Shown here: positions 1-9,941 of the stretch, one piece after another | Numbering within the stretch: the stretch's first letter is position 1 | Layout: each line of letters opens with the position of its first letter | Notes under the pieces: generated by a model | Seen by the model: only the letters and a program-made list of their open reading frames with translations | What the model was told of the DNA's origin: nothing | Database searches by the model: none | Program-made: the position numbers and the translations under genes | DNA from: Balneolaceae bacterium UBA3186 | Lineage (GTDB): Bacteria > Bacteroidota > Rhodothermia > Balneolales > Balneolaceae | NCBI GenBank assembly: GCA_002364085.1 | Contig: DEXK01000002.1 | Location: forward strand, 19,648-83,647 | Direction of reading: 5' to 3' | Length of the DNA: 64,000 nt

Positions 1-44
1 GTCAGAGTTAAAAAGTTAAATTAAATATTTCCAGTTAATAATAC

Positions 45-377
45 CTACCCAACACAAACCACACATCTGGTTACATGCGGCATATATTCCAACCTTCCGA
101 AAGGAATTTCATTCCCGCACTTTTGGCAATTTCCGAAGTCTTTATCGCCTGATCTTTCTAATGCCTTTTCTAATCTTTGAAGGATCTTTTTCTTCTCTCT
201 TAAAGAGGATTCATTAATGGTTCTATTATTAATAGCATCCATTCTGGAAATTCTGCCAATCGAAGCATCCAAAGGAATAGGCTTGATCAACTCCTGAAGT
301 TCTTCAATATCTACTTTTACCGATACTATTTTAGAATTTAGAATCGAAATTAATTGTGCTTTTTCTTTAGAGGTCAT
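45..377 (-). CDS. TraR/DksA-type C4 zinc-finger protein
   Basis: A 110-residue protein with a helical N-terminal two-thirds and a C-terminal four-cysteine zinc finger (CQKCG then CVVC, with the IPFGRLEYMPH linker between the pairs). That spacing is typical of the DksA/TraR C4 finger. DksA-family proteins enter the secondary channel of RNA polymerase and tune initiation; this small version is common in Bacteroidota-like genomes, so a transcription-modulating role is inferred from the family. The ATG lies at 375-377. It is divergent from the first TPR gene, with about 105 bp between them. Nothing in the sequence ties it to the TPR array beyond adjacency. Confidence 0.85.
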   Translation of the reverse strand: MTSKEKAQLISILNSKIVSVKVDIEELQELIKPIPLDASIGRISRMDAINNRTINESSLREKKKILQRLEKALERSGDKDFGNCQKCGNEIPFGRLEYMPHVTRCVVCVG

Positions 378-482
378 AGCTAAAGGTCAGCAACCTCATA
401 TGTTTTTCCAAATGCTTCGAAAAGCAAGCAAGTCATCCATTTTTTTAGTTTATTTACATGATTTAAATTTTGGGTGGGGTAT

Positions 483-2726
483 ATGGATTTTCGTAATCTT
501 ATTGCTGAGCTGAAACGACGGAATGTTTTTCGCGTCGCCACTGCTTACGCCATTGCGGGATGGTTGATCATTCAGATATCTGCCACAACCTTTCCTTTCT
601 TAAACCTTCCCGAGTGGTTGATAACCGCTGTTATTATCTTTGTTACTATTGGCTTTCCCCTCTCATTGATCTTTGCTTGGGCCTTTGAACTAACTCCTGA
701 TGGATTAAAAAAATCCCAGGAAGTAGACATCACTGAATCTGTAACTCACAGAACCGGTAAAAAGTTAAACGGCATCATTATTACGGTGCTTTCAATGGCA
801 GTGATATTCCTTTTAGTTGAACGTGTGTTCTTTGCCGAAGCTTCGATTTTAGAAAACCACTCTGAACTTGCTGATTTTCAAACCGCTTCTATTGCTGTAC
901 TCCCTTTTGTAAACATGAGCGGAGATGAGAACAATGAATATTTTTCGGATGGGTTATCGGAAGAACTACTCAATGCTCTTGCCAAAGTAGACGAAATGAA
1001 AGTAGCCGGACGTACCTCCTCTTTCAAATTCAAAGGACAGAATGAGGATTTAAAAATTGTAGGGGAACAACTCGGTGTGGGCCATATTCTGGAAGGTAGT
1101 GTCAGAAAAGCAGGTGGTAGAGTCAGGATAACGGCTCAGCTCATTAAAGTGGATGACGGGTTCCATATGTGGTCAGAAACTTTTGACCGAGAACTCACAG
1201 CAACCAATATCTTTGAGATACAGGAAGAGATTTCCCGAAAGGTTCTCAGCGAACTGAAAGTTCGATTGTTACCTGAAGAAGAACTACAACTCGATGATAT
1301 TCCAACTCAGGATATTGAAGCGTATCAGGCTTACCTGAAAGGAAATCAGCTTCTAATTAACCGTAACTATGCAGAAATTGAAGCCGCAATTGCTTTGTAC
1401 CAAGAAGCCATTAGAATTGACCCTACTTTTTCTGAAGCTTACGGGCAACTGGCTCTGGCTTATAATGCCCAAGCTTATTATGGTAATATTCCAAGAGAAG
1501 AAAACTTGACTAATTTAAAATCGAATGCTGAAAAAGCCCTTTCGATTAATGAAAATTCTTATTCGGCTCACGCCGCCCTTGCTCTCTATTATCACGCTAT
1601 AAGCGACCTCCAAAACGCAGAAGAATTATTTATCAAGAGCCTTGAATTGAATCCTAATTTCGTAGATGTGTATAACTGGCTTGGGAATGTATACGAAGAC
1701 CTGGGGGATCGTGAGAACCAGATGAAATTCTACGAACAAGGCTATAAGATCGATCCTCTGAATCCTTTGGCTATATATAATAGATCACGGGTTAGTGCTG
1801 ATAAGGAAGATTTTGAAGAAATGGAATTCTTTATGGAAAAGAATATCCGTATCAATCCTGATTTTATACCTACTTATTTTTTAAGAGGAAATATACAACT
1901 AGGATTTCCTTTTGGAAATATTGCCGAAGCAAGTAAAAACTATATGCAAGTATATAACTCAGATAATGACTTCCCAAGAGCCATTTATTCGTTAGTTCAT
2001 TCCGGTCAGTTATTGGAAATGCATCAATTTGCAGATCACTTCTATAAACTTTTGAAAGAAAATTATCGGGAAAGCTTTGAGTTTCGATACGCTGTAGGGT
2101 TTTATGAAAACAATAAGAGGTCCTATGAAGATTTCCCGAACATAGTGCTGAATTTCCTGGATGAGAGCGGTTATGTACCACAAGACCTGTATCTATATCT
2201 CGACTTTCTTGATTATGCTTTGGAGACCGGAAACTATGCTCGTGTGATTCCATACTTTAGAAAATTTGATGAAGGACTTTTTTCTGATACGCTTTCAGTG
2301 ATCACTGCTCAAAATGAGGATCAGGCTTGGCCGCTCGCTTACCTTTTACAGAAAACAGGGGATATCAAACAATCTGAAAGAATTACAGAGGCATTTTGTG
2401 AATTTACAGAACGTTCAAAGGACTCTTATTTGAAAGGTGAAGAAGACTATCGTTACCAGGGAGATTTGATGATTTGCTCGTTCCTGCAACGTGATCAAGC
2501 AGCATTTGAGGAAAACCTGACGATTCTTTATAAAAAACACTCAGAAATAGTTCCAGTGTTTACATGGCTGAGAAATGTTAACAGATATGAGCCCGAGCTT
2601 TATTCCGAAAACTTAAAGAGCTTGTATAAAGAGGTGAAACAAGAATTATCTCTCCAAAGAGCTAATTTTATCTCCTATCTAAAATCTGAAGGTGAATGGG
2701 AAGAAGAATGGGAAGAAGGGAATTAA
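483..2726 (+). CDS. TPR membrane protein with FlgO/TolB-N-like domain, array copy 1
   Basis: A 747-residue protein, first of five tandem paralogs. It opens with LIAELKRRNVFRVATAYAI, has three predicted membrane helices (about residues 17-36, 46-66, 95-113), then a FlgO/TolB-N-like alpha/beta domain at about 135-265 (SIAVLPFVNMSGD, SDGLSEELLNALAKV, GRTSSFKFKG, ILEGSVRKAGGRVRITAQLI), then TPR helices to the end. The start is ATG 483. A GTG at 474 would add three residues, but ATG 483 aligns with the starts of the paralogs and gives the same 747-residue length as copies 2 and 4. It ends with a W/E-rich tail (EWEEEWEEGN). In this architecture the TPR part usually mediates protein contact. No enzymatic, wHTH or kinase domain is visible, so the function is unknown. 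Confidence 0.85.
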   Translation: MDFRNLIAELKRRNVFRVATAYAIAGWLIIQISATTFPFLNLPEWLITAVIIFVTIGFPLSLIFAWAFELTPDGLKKSQEVDITESVTHRTGKKLNGIIITVLSMAVIFLLVERVFFAEASILENHSELADFQTASIAVLPFVNMSGDENNEYFSDGLSEELLNALAKVDEMKVAGRTSSFKFKGQNEDLKIVGEQLGVGHILEGSVRKAGGRVRITAQLIKVDDGFHMWSETFDRELTATNIFEIQEEISRKVLSELKVRLLPEEELQLDDIPTQDIEAYQAYLKGNQLLINRNYAEIEAAIALYQEAIRIDPTFSEAYGQLALAYNAQAYYGNIPREENLTNLKSNAEKALSINENSYSAHAALALYYHAISDLQNAEELFIKSLELNPNFVDVYNWLGNVYEDLGDRENQMKFYEQGYKIDPLNPLAIYNRSRVSADKEDFEEMEFFMEKNIRINPDFIPTYFLRGNIQLGFPFGNIAEASKNYMQVYNSDNDFPRAIYSLVHSGQLLEMHQFADHFYKLLKENYRESFEFRYAVGFYENNKRSYEDFPNIVLNFLDESGYVPQDLYLYLDFLDYALETGNYARVIPYFRKFDEGLFSDTLSVITAQNEDQAWPLAYLLQKTGDIKQSERITEAFCEFTERSKDSYLKGEEDYRYQGDLMICSFLQRDQAAFEENLTILYKKHSEIVPVFTWLRNVNRYEPELYSENLKSLYKEVKQELSLQRANFISYLKSEGEWEEEWEEGN

Positions 2727-2883
2727 AAATGAAGAATGTAAAATTAAAGATTATCCCCTCTTCCATTCTGTCACTTCGAACGGATGTGAGAAGTCTAACG
2801 GTTTTATGTGGGTTTAGTGATTCTTTAGATGTCTCACATCCGTTCGACATGACAATACAAGAATTTTTAATCCGCAAAGCATT
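2727..2883 (+). repeat. 157-bp array spacer 1 with 86-bp inverted repeat
   Basis: The spacer between copies 1 and 2 is 157 bp, the same length as the other three. It contains an imperfect inverted repeat, arms 2769-2797 and 2826-2854 (29 nt each), with a perfectly paired 15-nt core (cgaacggatgtgaga against tctcacatccgttcg) and a 28-nt loop. There is no T tract after it, so it is not a classic intrinsic terminator. It resembles the REP-like intergenic palindromes of Bacteroidota-type genomes. Confidence 0.9.
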
Positions 2884-5127
2884 ATGAATATTTCGAACTT
2901 TATAGAAGAGCTAAAAAGGCGTAATGTCTTCAAAGTAGCCGTAGCTTATGCCATAGCAGGCTGGTTGATCATTCAGATTGTAGCTACCGTATTCCCTGCA
3001 TTTGAGTTTCCAGGATGGACTACTCAATTCGTAATTATTCTCGTCGGAATTGGGTTTCCGCTTGCTCTTATTTTCGCCTGGGCTTTTGAACTTACTCCGG
3101 AAGGTCTTAAGAAATCTAAAGAAGTAGATATCACCGAATCCGTTACAGATCGTACCGGTAAAAAACTGAATGGTGTAATTATTTCTGTTTTATCCATTGC
3201 CTTATTTTTTGTAGTCACAGAAAGAGTTTTTTTTGCTGAAGCATCTTTTATAGAAAACCAATCAGAACTTGCTGATTTTCAAACAGCTTCCATTGCTGTG
3301 CTCCCTTTTGTGAATATGAGCGGAGATGAGAACAATGAATTTTTCTCGGATGGTCTTTCAGAAGAGCTACTCAATGCTCTAGCCAAAGTAAAAGAAATGA
3401 AAGTAGCCGGACGAACTTCTTCATTTAAATTCAAAGGAAAAAACGAAGATTTAAAAATCGTTGGAGACCAACTTGGGGTTGGTCATATTCTGGAAGGTAG
3501 CGTCAGAAAAGCTGGAGGCAGAGTTCGAATAACTGCTCAGCTCATTAAAGTGGATGATGGGTTCCATATGTGGTCAGAGACTTTTGACCGGGAACTTACA
3601 GCAACAAACATTTTTGAGATACAGGAAGAAATTTCGCGCACGGTATTAAGTGAATTGAAAGTACACCTGTTACCTGAAGATGAGTCAGAACTAGACAACA
3701 TGCCAACAACTGATGTTGAAGGATATTCTATGTATCTGAAAGCAAATCAGCTTGTAGTTAACCGGGATATTGATGAAATAAATATCGCTATCGACCTTTA
3801 CAAACAAGCGCTCAAGATCGATCCATTTTTTGCTGAAGCGCATGCCCGATTAGCTATTGCATACGATCTCCAGGCTTATTATGGGAGTATATCGAGAGAA
3901 CAAGAAATTGAAAACATGTCTACTCATGTTGAACAAGCTCTCTCACTGGATGACAATTTAGGAGAGGCTTATGCAGCTTTAGGTTTATTATATGATAATA
4001 AATCTGATTTTGTGGAGGCAGAAAAAGCCTATTTAAAAAGTCTGGAATTAAATCCCAATCTGTCAGATGTATACAATTGGCTGGGCAATTTATATACGGA
4101 TGATCTGAATGAGTTCCAGAAAGGAAATGATCTTTATAAGAGAATGTATAAAGTGGATCCCCTCTCTCCTTTATCAATATACAACCGGGCAAGAGCCAGT
4201 ATGAACGAAGACAAATACGAAGAGGCACTTTCATTTCACGAAAAAAATAGAAAAATCAATCCAGAATTTGTTCCTACATACTTAGGGCTGGCATCCCTGA
4301 AATCAGATCCTCACTACGGTCGGCTTGACGAAGCTTTTATGGCGGTTCATAAAGCTTACCAACTCGACAATAATTTTACCCGCTCTTTAAATATTATGGT
4401 AACGAGGGCTTTGGAGCTTGATCTGGAACCTGTTGCAAGACATTACATGGATATACTTAAGCGGAACTATCCCGAAAGCTTAGATTACTTAAACAGAGCC
4501 GGAACATTTGCTTCTTACACTGATGATTACTCTTATGTAGAGCAAGATATGCTGCCAAATGTTGAGCGATCTGACTGGGTGCCTAATCCCGCAGGCTTTT
4601 ATTGGACAATGACAGATTATGCTATCTACAAAAAAGAACCTCAAATTGCATTAGATTGGTTCGCCAAATTTGATTCCACTTTTTTGAATCCTGAAGACCT
4701 CGTACTAAACTTACAAAATGCCTGGCATACTCTACCGCTTCGTACACTTTATGAGTTTGCAGGCGAGATCGAAAAAGCAAACTTATTGCTAGACAAGTTC
4801 TGTGCATTTAGTAAAGTTAACGTAGACACTTACCCTCAAAAAGAAGAAGGTAATTGGTATTTGTTTGATCAGGTTACTTGCCTTATGGAAAAAGAAAAAA
4901 TTGATGAAGTGATACCAATTATGACCACACTTTATTTAGACAGAAATAATCGCGGTGGAGAAATCAGATGGCTCAAAAAAGATGAAAAATTTCAACAGGC
5001 AATGGAGCATCCTGAGTTCAAGAAAATCATGGATATTGTTTTTGCCGATCTGAGAGATCAAAAAGAAAATCTTATTGCCTACCTGAAAGCTGAAGGCGAC
5101 TGGAAAGAAGAATGGGAAGAGAATTAA
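2884..5127 (+). CDS. TPR membrane protein with FlgO/TolB-N-like domain, array copy 2
   Basis: A 747-residue paralog with the same order of parts: NFIEELKRRNVFKVAVAYAI, three TM helices (about 17-36, 46-66, 95-113), a FlgO/TolB-N-like domain at about 135-265, then TPRs and the tail WKEEWEEN. The first roughly 115 residues follow copy 3 (VTDRTGKKLNGVIISVLS, IALFF). From about residue 124 the sequence follows copy 1 (NQSELADFQTASIAVLPF, then MSGDENNE). The gene therefore looks like a mosaic of its neighbours. The TPR half differs from both. It is probably membrane anchored, with the FlgO-like and TPR parts on the same side. The start is ATG, with no clear Shine-Dalgarno. Ligand and partner are unknown. 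Confidence 0.85.
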   Translation: MNISNFIEELKRRNVFKVAVAYAIAGWLIIQIVATVFPAFEFPGWTTQFVIILVGIGFPLALIFAWAFELTPEGLKKSKEVDITESVTDRTGKKLNGVIISVLSIALFFVVTERVFFAEASFIENQSELADFQTASIAVLPFVNMSGDENNEFFSDGLSEELLNALAKVKEMKVAGRTSSFKFKGKNEDLKIVGDQLGVGHILEGSVRKAGGRVRITAQLIKVDDGFHMWSETFDRELTATNIFEIQEEISRTVLSELKVHLLPEDESELDNMPTTDVEGYSMYLKANQLVVNRDIDEINIAIDLYKQALKIDPFFAEAHARLAIAYDLQAYYGSISREQEIENMSTHVEQALSLDDNLGEAYAALGLLYDNKSDFVEAEKAYLKSLELNPNLSDVYNWLGNLYTDDLNEFQKGNDLYKRMYKVDPLSPLSIYNRARASMNEDKYEEALSFHEKNRKINPEFVPTYLGLASLKSDPHYGRLDEAFMAVHKAYQLDNNFTRSLNIMVTRALELDLEPVARHYMDILKRNYPESLDYLNRAGTFASYTDDYSYVEQDMLPNVERSDWVPNPAGFYWTMTDYAIYKKEPQIALDWFAKFDSTFLNPEDLVLNLQNAWHTLPLRTLYEFAGEIEKANLLLDKFCAFSKVNVDTYPQKEEGNWYLFDQVTCLMEKEKIDEVIPIMTTLYLDRNNRGGEIRWLKKDEKFQQAMEHPEFKKIMDIVFADLRDQKENLIAYLKAEGDWKEEWEEN

Positions 5128-5284
5128 AAATGAAAGATTTAGAATTAAAAATTACTTCCCCTTTCACTCTGTCACTTCGAACGGATGTGAGAAGTCTAAC
5201 GGTCTTATGCGGGTTTAGTGATTCTTTAGATGTCTCACATCCGTTCGACATGACAATACAAGAATTTTTAATCCGCAAAGTGTT
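5128..5284 (+). repeat. 157-bp array spacer 2 with 86-bp inverted repeat
   Basis: Nearly identical to spacer 1. Inverted-repeat arms lie at 5170-5198 and 5227-5255 with the same 15-nt core. The loop differs from spacer 1 at only a few bases. The 3' end runs directly into the ATG of copy 3. Confidence 0.9.
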
Positions 5285-7540
5285 ATGAATATTTCGAACT
5301 TTATAGAAGAGCTAAAAAGGCGTAATGTCTTCAAAGTAGCCGTAGCTTATGCAATTGCCGGATGGTTGATCATTCAGATCGTTACTGTAATTGAAGCGCC
5401 TCTGAACATACCTGATTGGTTTGATACGGTCGTAATCGTGTTAGTTGGAATCGGATTTCCACTCACTTTGATCTTTGCCTGGGCTTTCGAGCTAACCCCC
5501 GAGGGAATCAAGAAATCAAAGGAAGTTGAAATAACAGAATCCGTGACTGATCGAACCGGTAAAAAACTGAACGGTGTAATTATTTCTGTTTTATCCATTG
5601 CTTTATTTTTTGTGATTGTTGAGCGTATTTTCTTTGCGAAAGCTTCCATTTTAGAGGATGCAGGAGCAATCGCTAAAATTGAAACAGCCTCTATTGCTGT
5701 CCTTCCTTTTGTAAATATGAGTAGTGATACAGAAAATGAATATTTCTCAGACGGACTTTCAGAAGAATTACTAAACGCTCTTGCCAAGGTAGAAGATATG
5801 CAGGTAGCAGGCCGAACTTCTTCTTTCAAATTCAAAGGACAGAATGAAAATCTTACTGAGATCGGCAGCGAACTTGGAGTTGCAAATATTCTGGAAGGTA
5901 GCGTTCGTAAATCCGGTAACCGACTCAGAATTACAGCTCAGTTGATCCGTGTTTCGGACGGCTTCCATATATGGAGCGAAACCTACGATCGTGAATTTAC
6001 AGTCGATAATATTTTTGATATACAAGAAGAGATCTCTCTGCATGTAATGGAAGAACTAAAAGTACGCTTACTTCCTGAAGAGGAAGCTCAGTTAGCGAAT
6101 CGTCCAACCATGGACATTGAAGCATACAATGCCTTTCTGGAAGCAACGCAACGTGAGATCACTTACCAACCGGAAGATCTAGAATACGCCATTCAAAAAT
6201 ATAAAGAAGCGATTCGACTCGACCCCTCATTTGCAGAAGCATACGCGCGGCTGGCTCTGGCATACAACAACCTGCATCAAAATGGAAATATAAGTGCGGA
6301 CGAGACCAAAGTGTTAATGAGAGAGAATGCGGAAATGGCCATCTCGTTAGACAAAGACCTTGGAAAAGCTCATCAGGCACTGGCAGATTACTACGGTTTC
6401 GAATTTCAGTTTGAAAAACGAGAAGAAACACTCAAGAAAGCTGTTGAACTTGCCCCCAATGATGCTTCTATTCGAATGGATTACAGAAGTGCACTGGGAA
6501 GAAATAATAAAGTTCAAGAATCCAGAGCTCAATTATTTAAAGCCTATGAACTTGATCCGTTGAGTCCGGATATATCCAATTCCTATGCACGTCATCTGGC
6601 AGATGTGGAAAACAGGTATTATGAGGCAATGGATATCATTGATCGCAATATCAAACGAACACCTGATTATAACGGCTCTTATTATTCCAAAGCGTGGTTA
6701 CTGCGTGATGTTCCCTATGGAGAACTCGACAATGCTTTTACCTTTGCTTATGAAGGACATTTGCAAAACCCTGATGACATGGATTTTATGTGGATGGTAT
6801 CTGATATAGCAAGAGACCTGAACATGTTGAACATGGCAGAATATTTTGGAAAGAAAATTTCGAAAACCTACCCTGAGAATCATGCAGGTCCAAGAAACTT
6901 GCTAAGGACAAGTCAAACTAGGAGGGATTTTGAGACCACTAAAAGAATTGTTGACGAACTTTCCGAGACTTATGGCGAACGAACGGTTGAATTCTTTGTG
7001 ATTGATCTGTTGGCTTATCATTATGAAAGAGGGGAGTTTCTAGAAGGTATAGATTTGTTAAAAAGAAGGTTTCCTGATTTTCTTGATGAACCAGGAAAAG
7101 AGATCACAAATGATGATCATCGAACTGCAGCAATTTTTCATCTTACTTTAGCTGATAAAGCCGGAAAAACGGAGGAAGTTGAAATGATCGCTGATCGGAT
7201 ATGTGAATATAAAGATAAAAGATTGGCTGAAATGGAAGAGAGTGGTCATATAGAAATCTACAACGAATTAGATGTTAAACTATGGTGCCAGATCGCTACA
7301 GAGCAATATGACGAAGCTGTAGCTGCGATGGAAAAATTCTATTTCGAATTAAACTCCAAAGCAAATTATCCATTAATTATTACATCCGAGATTCCTTTTT
7401 TCCGGATAAAAGAGTCACAAAATTTTGAAGAGTTTGAAAAGAAGATTTATGCTGATCTTGGAATGATGCGTAAAAATGTAGTTCAATTCTTAAAAGAAAA
7501 AGACGAGTGGGAAGAAGAATGGGAAGAAGAAGGGAATTAA
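5285..7540 (+). CDS. TPR membrane protein with FlgO/TolB-N-like domain, array copy 3
   Basis: A 751-residue paralog. Its first 68 nt or so are identical to copy 2 (both encode MNISNFIEELKRRNVFKVAVAY). Three TM helices are followed by a FlgO/TolB-N-like domain at about 135-265 (SIAVLPFVNMSSDTENEYFS, VANILEGSVRKSGNRLRI), which is more diverged than in copies 1 and 2. The TPR region carries its own insertions (AIQKYKEAIRLDPSFAEAYA opens the first clear TPR) and is unlike its neighbours. It ends in WEEEWEEEGN. Function is unknown; the start is ATG right after the conserved spacer. Confidence 0.85.
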   Translation: MNISNFIEELKRRNVFKVAVAYAIAGWLIIQIVTVIEAPLNIPDWFDTVVIVLVGIGFPLTLIFAWAFELTPEGIKKSKEVEITESVTDRTGKKLNGVIISVLSIALFFVIVERIFFAKASILEDAGAIAKIETASIAVLPFVNMSSDTENEYFSDGLSEELLNALAKVEDMQVAGRTSSFKFKGQNENLTEIGSELGVANILEGSVRKSGNRLRITAQLIRVSDGFHIWSETYDREFTVDNIFDIQEEISLHVMEELKVRLLPEEEAQLANRPTMDIEAYNAFLEATQREITYQPEDLEYAIQKYKEAIRLDPSFAEAYARLALAYNNLHQNGNISADETKVLMRENAEMAISLDKDLGKAHQALADYYGFEFQFEKREETLKKAVELAPNDASIRMDYRSALGRNNKVQESRAQLFKAYELDPLSPDISNSYARHLADVENRYYEAMDIIDRNIKRTPDYNGSYYSKAWLLRDVPYGELDNAFTFAYEGHLQNPDDMDFMWMVSDIARDLNMLNMAEYFGKKISKTYPENHAGPRNLLRTSQTRRDFETTKRIVDELSETYGERTVEFFVIDLLAYHYERGEFLEGIDLLKRRFPDFLDEPGKEITNDDHRTAAIFHLTLADKAGKTEEVEMIADRICEYKDKRLAEMEESGHIEIYNELDVKLWCQIATEQYDEAVAAMEKFYFELNSKANYPLIITSEIPFFRIKESQNFEEFEKKIYADLGMMRKNVVQFLKEKDEWEEEWEEEGN

Positions 7541-7697
7541 AAATGAAGAATTTAAAATTAAAAATTACTTCCCATTCCATTCTGTCACTTCGAACGGATG
7601 TGAGAAGTCTAACGGTTTTATGCGGGTTTAGTGATTCTTTAGATGTCTCACATCCGTTCGACATGACAATACAAGAATTTTTAATCCGCGAAGCGTT
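7541..7697 (+). repeat. 157-bp array spacer 3 with 86-bp inverted repeat
   Basis: Same length and structure as spacers 1 and 2. Inverted-repeat arms lie at 7583-7611 and 7640-7668. The AT-rich first 40 bases (aaaaatgaagaatttaaaat and what follows) are also shared with the other spacers. Confidence 0.9.
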
Positions 7698-9941
7698 ATG
7701 AACATTTCAAAATTTATAGAGGAGCTAAAACGACGGAATGTCTTTAAAGTGGCTACGGCATATGCTATTGCGGGGTGGCTGATTATTCAGGTTGTTTCTA
7801 CCGTATCACCACAACTGGAATTTCCTGACTGGGTAGCACCCTTTTTTACTGTACTGGTTTTAGTTGGCTTTCCACTTTCACTGATCTTTGCCTGGGCATT
7901 TGAGCTAACTCCTGAAGGTTTAAAAAAATCTCAGGAAGTGGATATCACTGAATCCGTAACCAATCGTACCGGTAAAAAACTTAATGGGATAATTATCACC
8001 GTTCTTTCAATGGCTGTAGTATTTTTATTGGTTGAGCGTGTTTTTTTTGCCAAAGCCTCTATTTTGGAAAACGCTTCTTTTGAAACCAAATTTGAAACCG
8101 CATCCATAGCTGTACTTCCATTTGAAGATTTTAGTTTGGATGGCGATCAGGAATATTTTGCTGATGGTTTATCAGAAGAATTATTGAATGCTTTGGCTAA
8201 AGTTGAAGAATTGAAAGTAGCCGGACGTACTTCTTCATTCAAGTTTAAAGGTCAAAATGAAAATCTGTCTTTAATTGGGCAAGAACTAAAGGTCGATCAT
8301 ATTTTAGAAGGAAGTGTTCGTAAAGCCGGAAATCGTATTCGGATCACTGCTCAGCTTATCAAAGTTGAAGACGGATTCCATGTATGGTCAGAAAATTTTG
8401 ATCGCGAACTAACAATTGAAAACATCTTCGATATTCAGGAAGAGATCTCCAGAAAAGTTATGGAGGAACTAAAAGTACGCCTTCTCCCACAGCTGGAAGA
8501 AGATCTGAAAACAAATCCTACAGATGATATTGAGGCTTATAACGCTTATTTGGCTGCTACCCAACTGGAGGTAACCGACGAATTAGATGATCTGAGAAAA
8601 GCGGTAGAAAAGTATAAAGAAGCCATTCGTATTGATCCCTCCTTTTCATTAGCCTATGCCAGACTTGCTTATGTATATGGAGATCTGAACTGGAAAGGAA
8701 ATCTTTCTTTAGAAGACATGAAAAATCTGATGCGGGAAAATATTGATCGCGCTTTACTGATCGATGGTAACGAGGGTAAAGCTTATGAAGCACTTGGCTA
8801 CTACTATCTGAATATAGAAGACAATCAAAAAGCATTGGAAACCTATGAACGTGCGATCGAATTATTGCCAGGCGATTCAGAGGTGCTCGTAGGATATCAT
8901 GATGTGCTCCACGAATTTTCAAGACATGATGATGCTCATAAAATACTTGAAAAAGCCTACCAAATTGATCCTCTAAATCCTGATATCGCAGCTCATCTTG
9001 GCGGCCATTATGTGAATTTGGGGGAAGCTGAAAGAGGAATGAAACTGTTTGATAAAGTACTGGAGCGATATCCGGATTACAAAGGAGTGAAACTGAGGAA
9101 AGCTCGTGCTTTTGCAGGTATAGGTGTTGGCGAGATCGGTAAATCTTTTATTAGTACTTATCAATTATATAAATCTGATCCTGAAAATGTTGATTTGATC
9201 GTTTCTCTCCATGATTTAGCAGAAAGCTTAGGCTTTGAGACATTTCAGGAGTATATGATCATTAAAATGGGAGAGCTTTATCCGAACAACCAGCAGTATT
9301 ACTTCATGTATGCCAATTACTATTCAGAGCATGGCAAAATAGATGAGGTACTTGAGTTTGTAGATACTCAGCGAGGAATTTTCTCTGACAACTTTAATAA
9401 GGAGATCGACACCTTTAAGTCCAGACTTATATACATGAAAGGTGAAAAAGAAAAAGCACTCCAAATGTATATCGACATAAACCCAATAGTTTTGCAGGAT
9501 GAAATTGTATTCGCTAACAATGATGAAGCTTTAGATGTTGCCGGATATCTATCTTATGTAATTGGGATGGGGTTAAATCAGGATGAAAGATTTAAAAACT
9601 TAACGAATATCTATTGTGATTATCGTTATGAACAGTATGAAGATGCAGAAATAGAGGCTGTTAGGAAATACAGAGAATGGGATGTAGCTGAATGTGAGTT
9701 TTATAAAGGAAACGTGGAACATTTTTTAGAATTGATCCGAAAGCAGTATTTCGAATATAAAATTACTAATGGCTTTCCTCCCTATTTCAAATACTCCAGA
9801 AATATGAATACGCTAAGTGGCATACCGGAATACGAAAAGCTTAAAGGTGAAATTCTAGCCGATATTAATGTTATGAAAGAAGAAGCTGTTGCACACCTGA
9901 AAAGCACCGGAGATTGGCGTGAAGAATGGGAAGAGAATTAA
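7698..9941 (+). CDS. TPR membrane protein with FlgO/TolB-N-like domain, array copy 4
   Basis: A 747-residue paralog: KFIEELKRRNVFKVATAYAI, three TM helices, a FlgO/TolB-N-like domain (SIAVLPFEDFSLDGDQEYFA, DHILEGSVRKAGNRIRITAQ), a TPR superhelix, and the tail WREEWEEN. The TM3 segment (GKKLNGIIITVLSMAV) matches copy 1 more than its direct neighbours, another sign of shuffling within the array. The first TPR (KAVEKYKEAIRIDPSFSLAY) is close to copy 3; later repeats diverge. The start ATG follows the conserved spacer. No catalytic motif is visible. Confidence 0.85.
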   Translation: MNISKFIEELKRRNVFKVATAYAIAGWLIIQVVSTVSPQLEFPDWVAPFFTVLVLVGFPLSLIFAWAFELTPEGLKKSQEVDITESVTNRTGKKLNGIIITVLSMAVVFLLVERVFFAKASILENASFETKFETASIAVLPFEDFSLDGDQEYFADGLSEELLNALAKVEELKVAGRTSSFKFKGQNENLSLIGQELKVDHILEGSVRKAGNRIRITAQLIKVEDGFHVWSENFDRELTIENIFDIQEEISRKVMEELKVRLLPQLEEDLKTNPTDDIEAYNAYLAATQLEVTDELDDLRKAVEKYKEAIRIDPSFSLAYARLAYVYGDLNWKGNLSLEDMKNLMRENIDRALLIDGNEGKAYEALGYYYLNIEDNQKALETYERAIELLPGDSEVLVGYHDVLHEFSRHDDAHKILEKAYQIDPLNPDIAAHLGGHYVNLGEAERGMKLFDKVLERYPDYKGVKLRKARAFAGIGVGEIGKSFISTYQLYKSDPENVDLIVSLHDLAESLGFETFQEYMIIKMGELYPNNQQYYFMYANYYSEHGKIDEVLEFVDTQRGIFSDNFNKEIDTFKSRLIYMKGEKEKALQMYIDINPIVLQDEIVFANNDEALDVAGYLSYVIGMGLNQDERFKNLTNIYCDYRYEQYEDAEIEAVRKYREWDVAECEFYKGNVEHFLELIRKQYFEYKITNGFPPYFKYSRNMNTLSGIPEYEKLKGEILADINVMKEEAVAHLKSTGDWREEWEEN

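Noticed and set aside
2668..2877. Minus-strand open frames over the array spacers, repeated with near-identical translation (KNSCIVMSNGCETSKES) at four places.
   Set aside because: They are translations of the palindromic spacer repeats and overlap the ends of the TPR genes. The recurrence reflects the DNA repeat, not a protein family.
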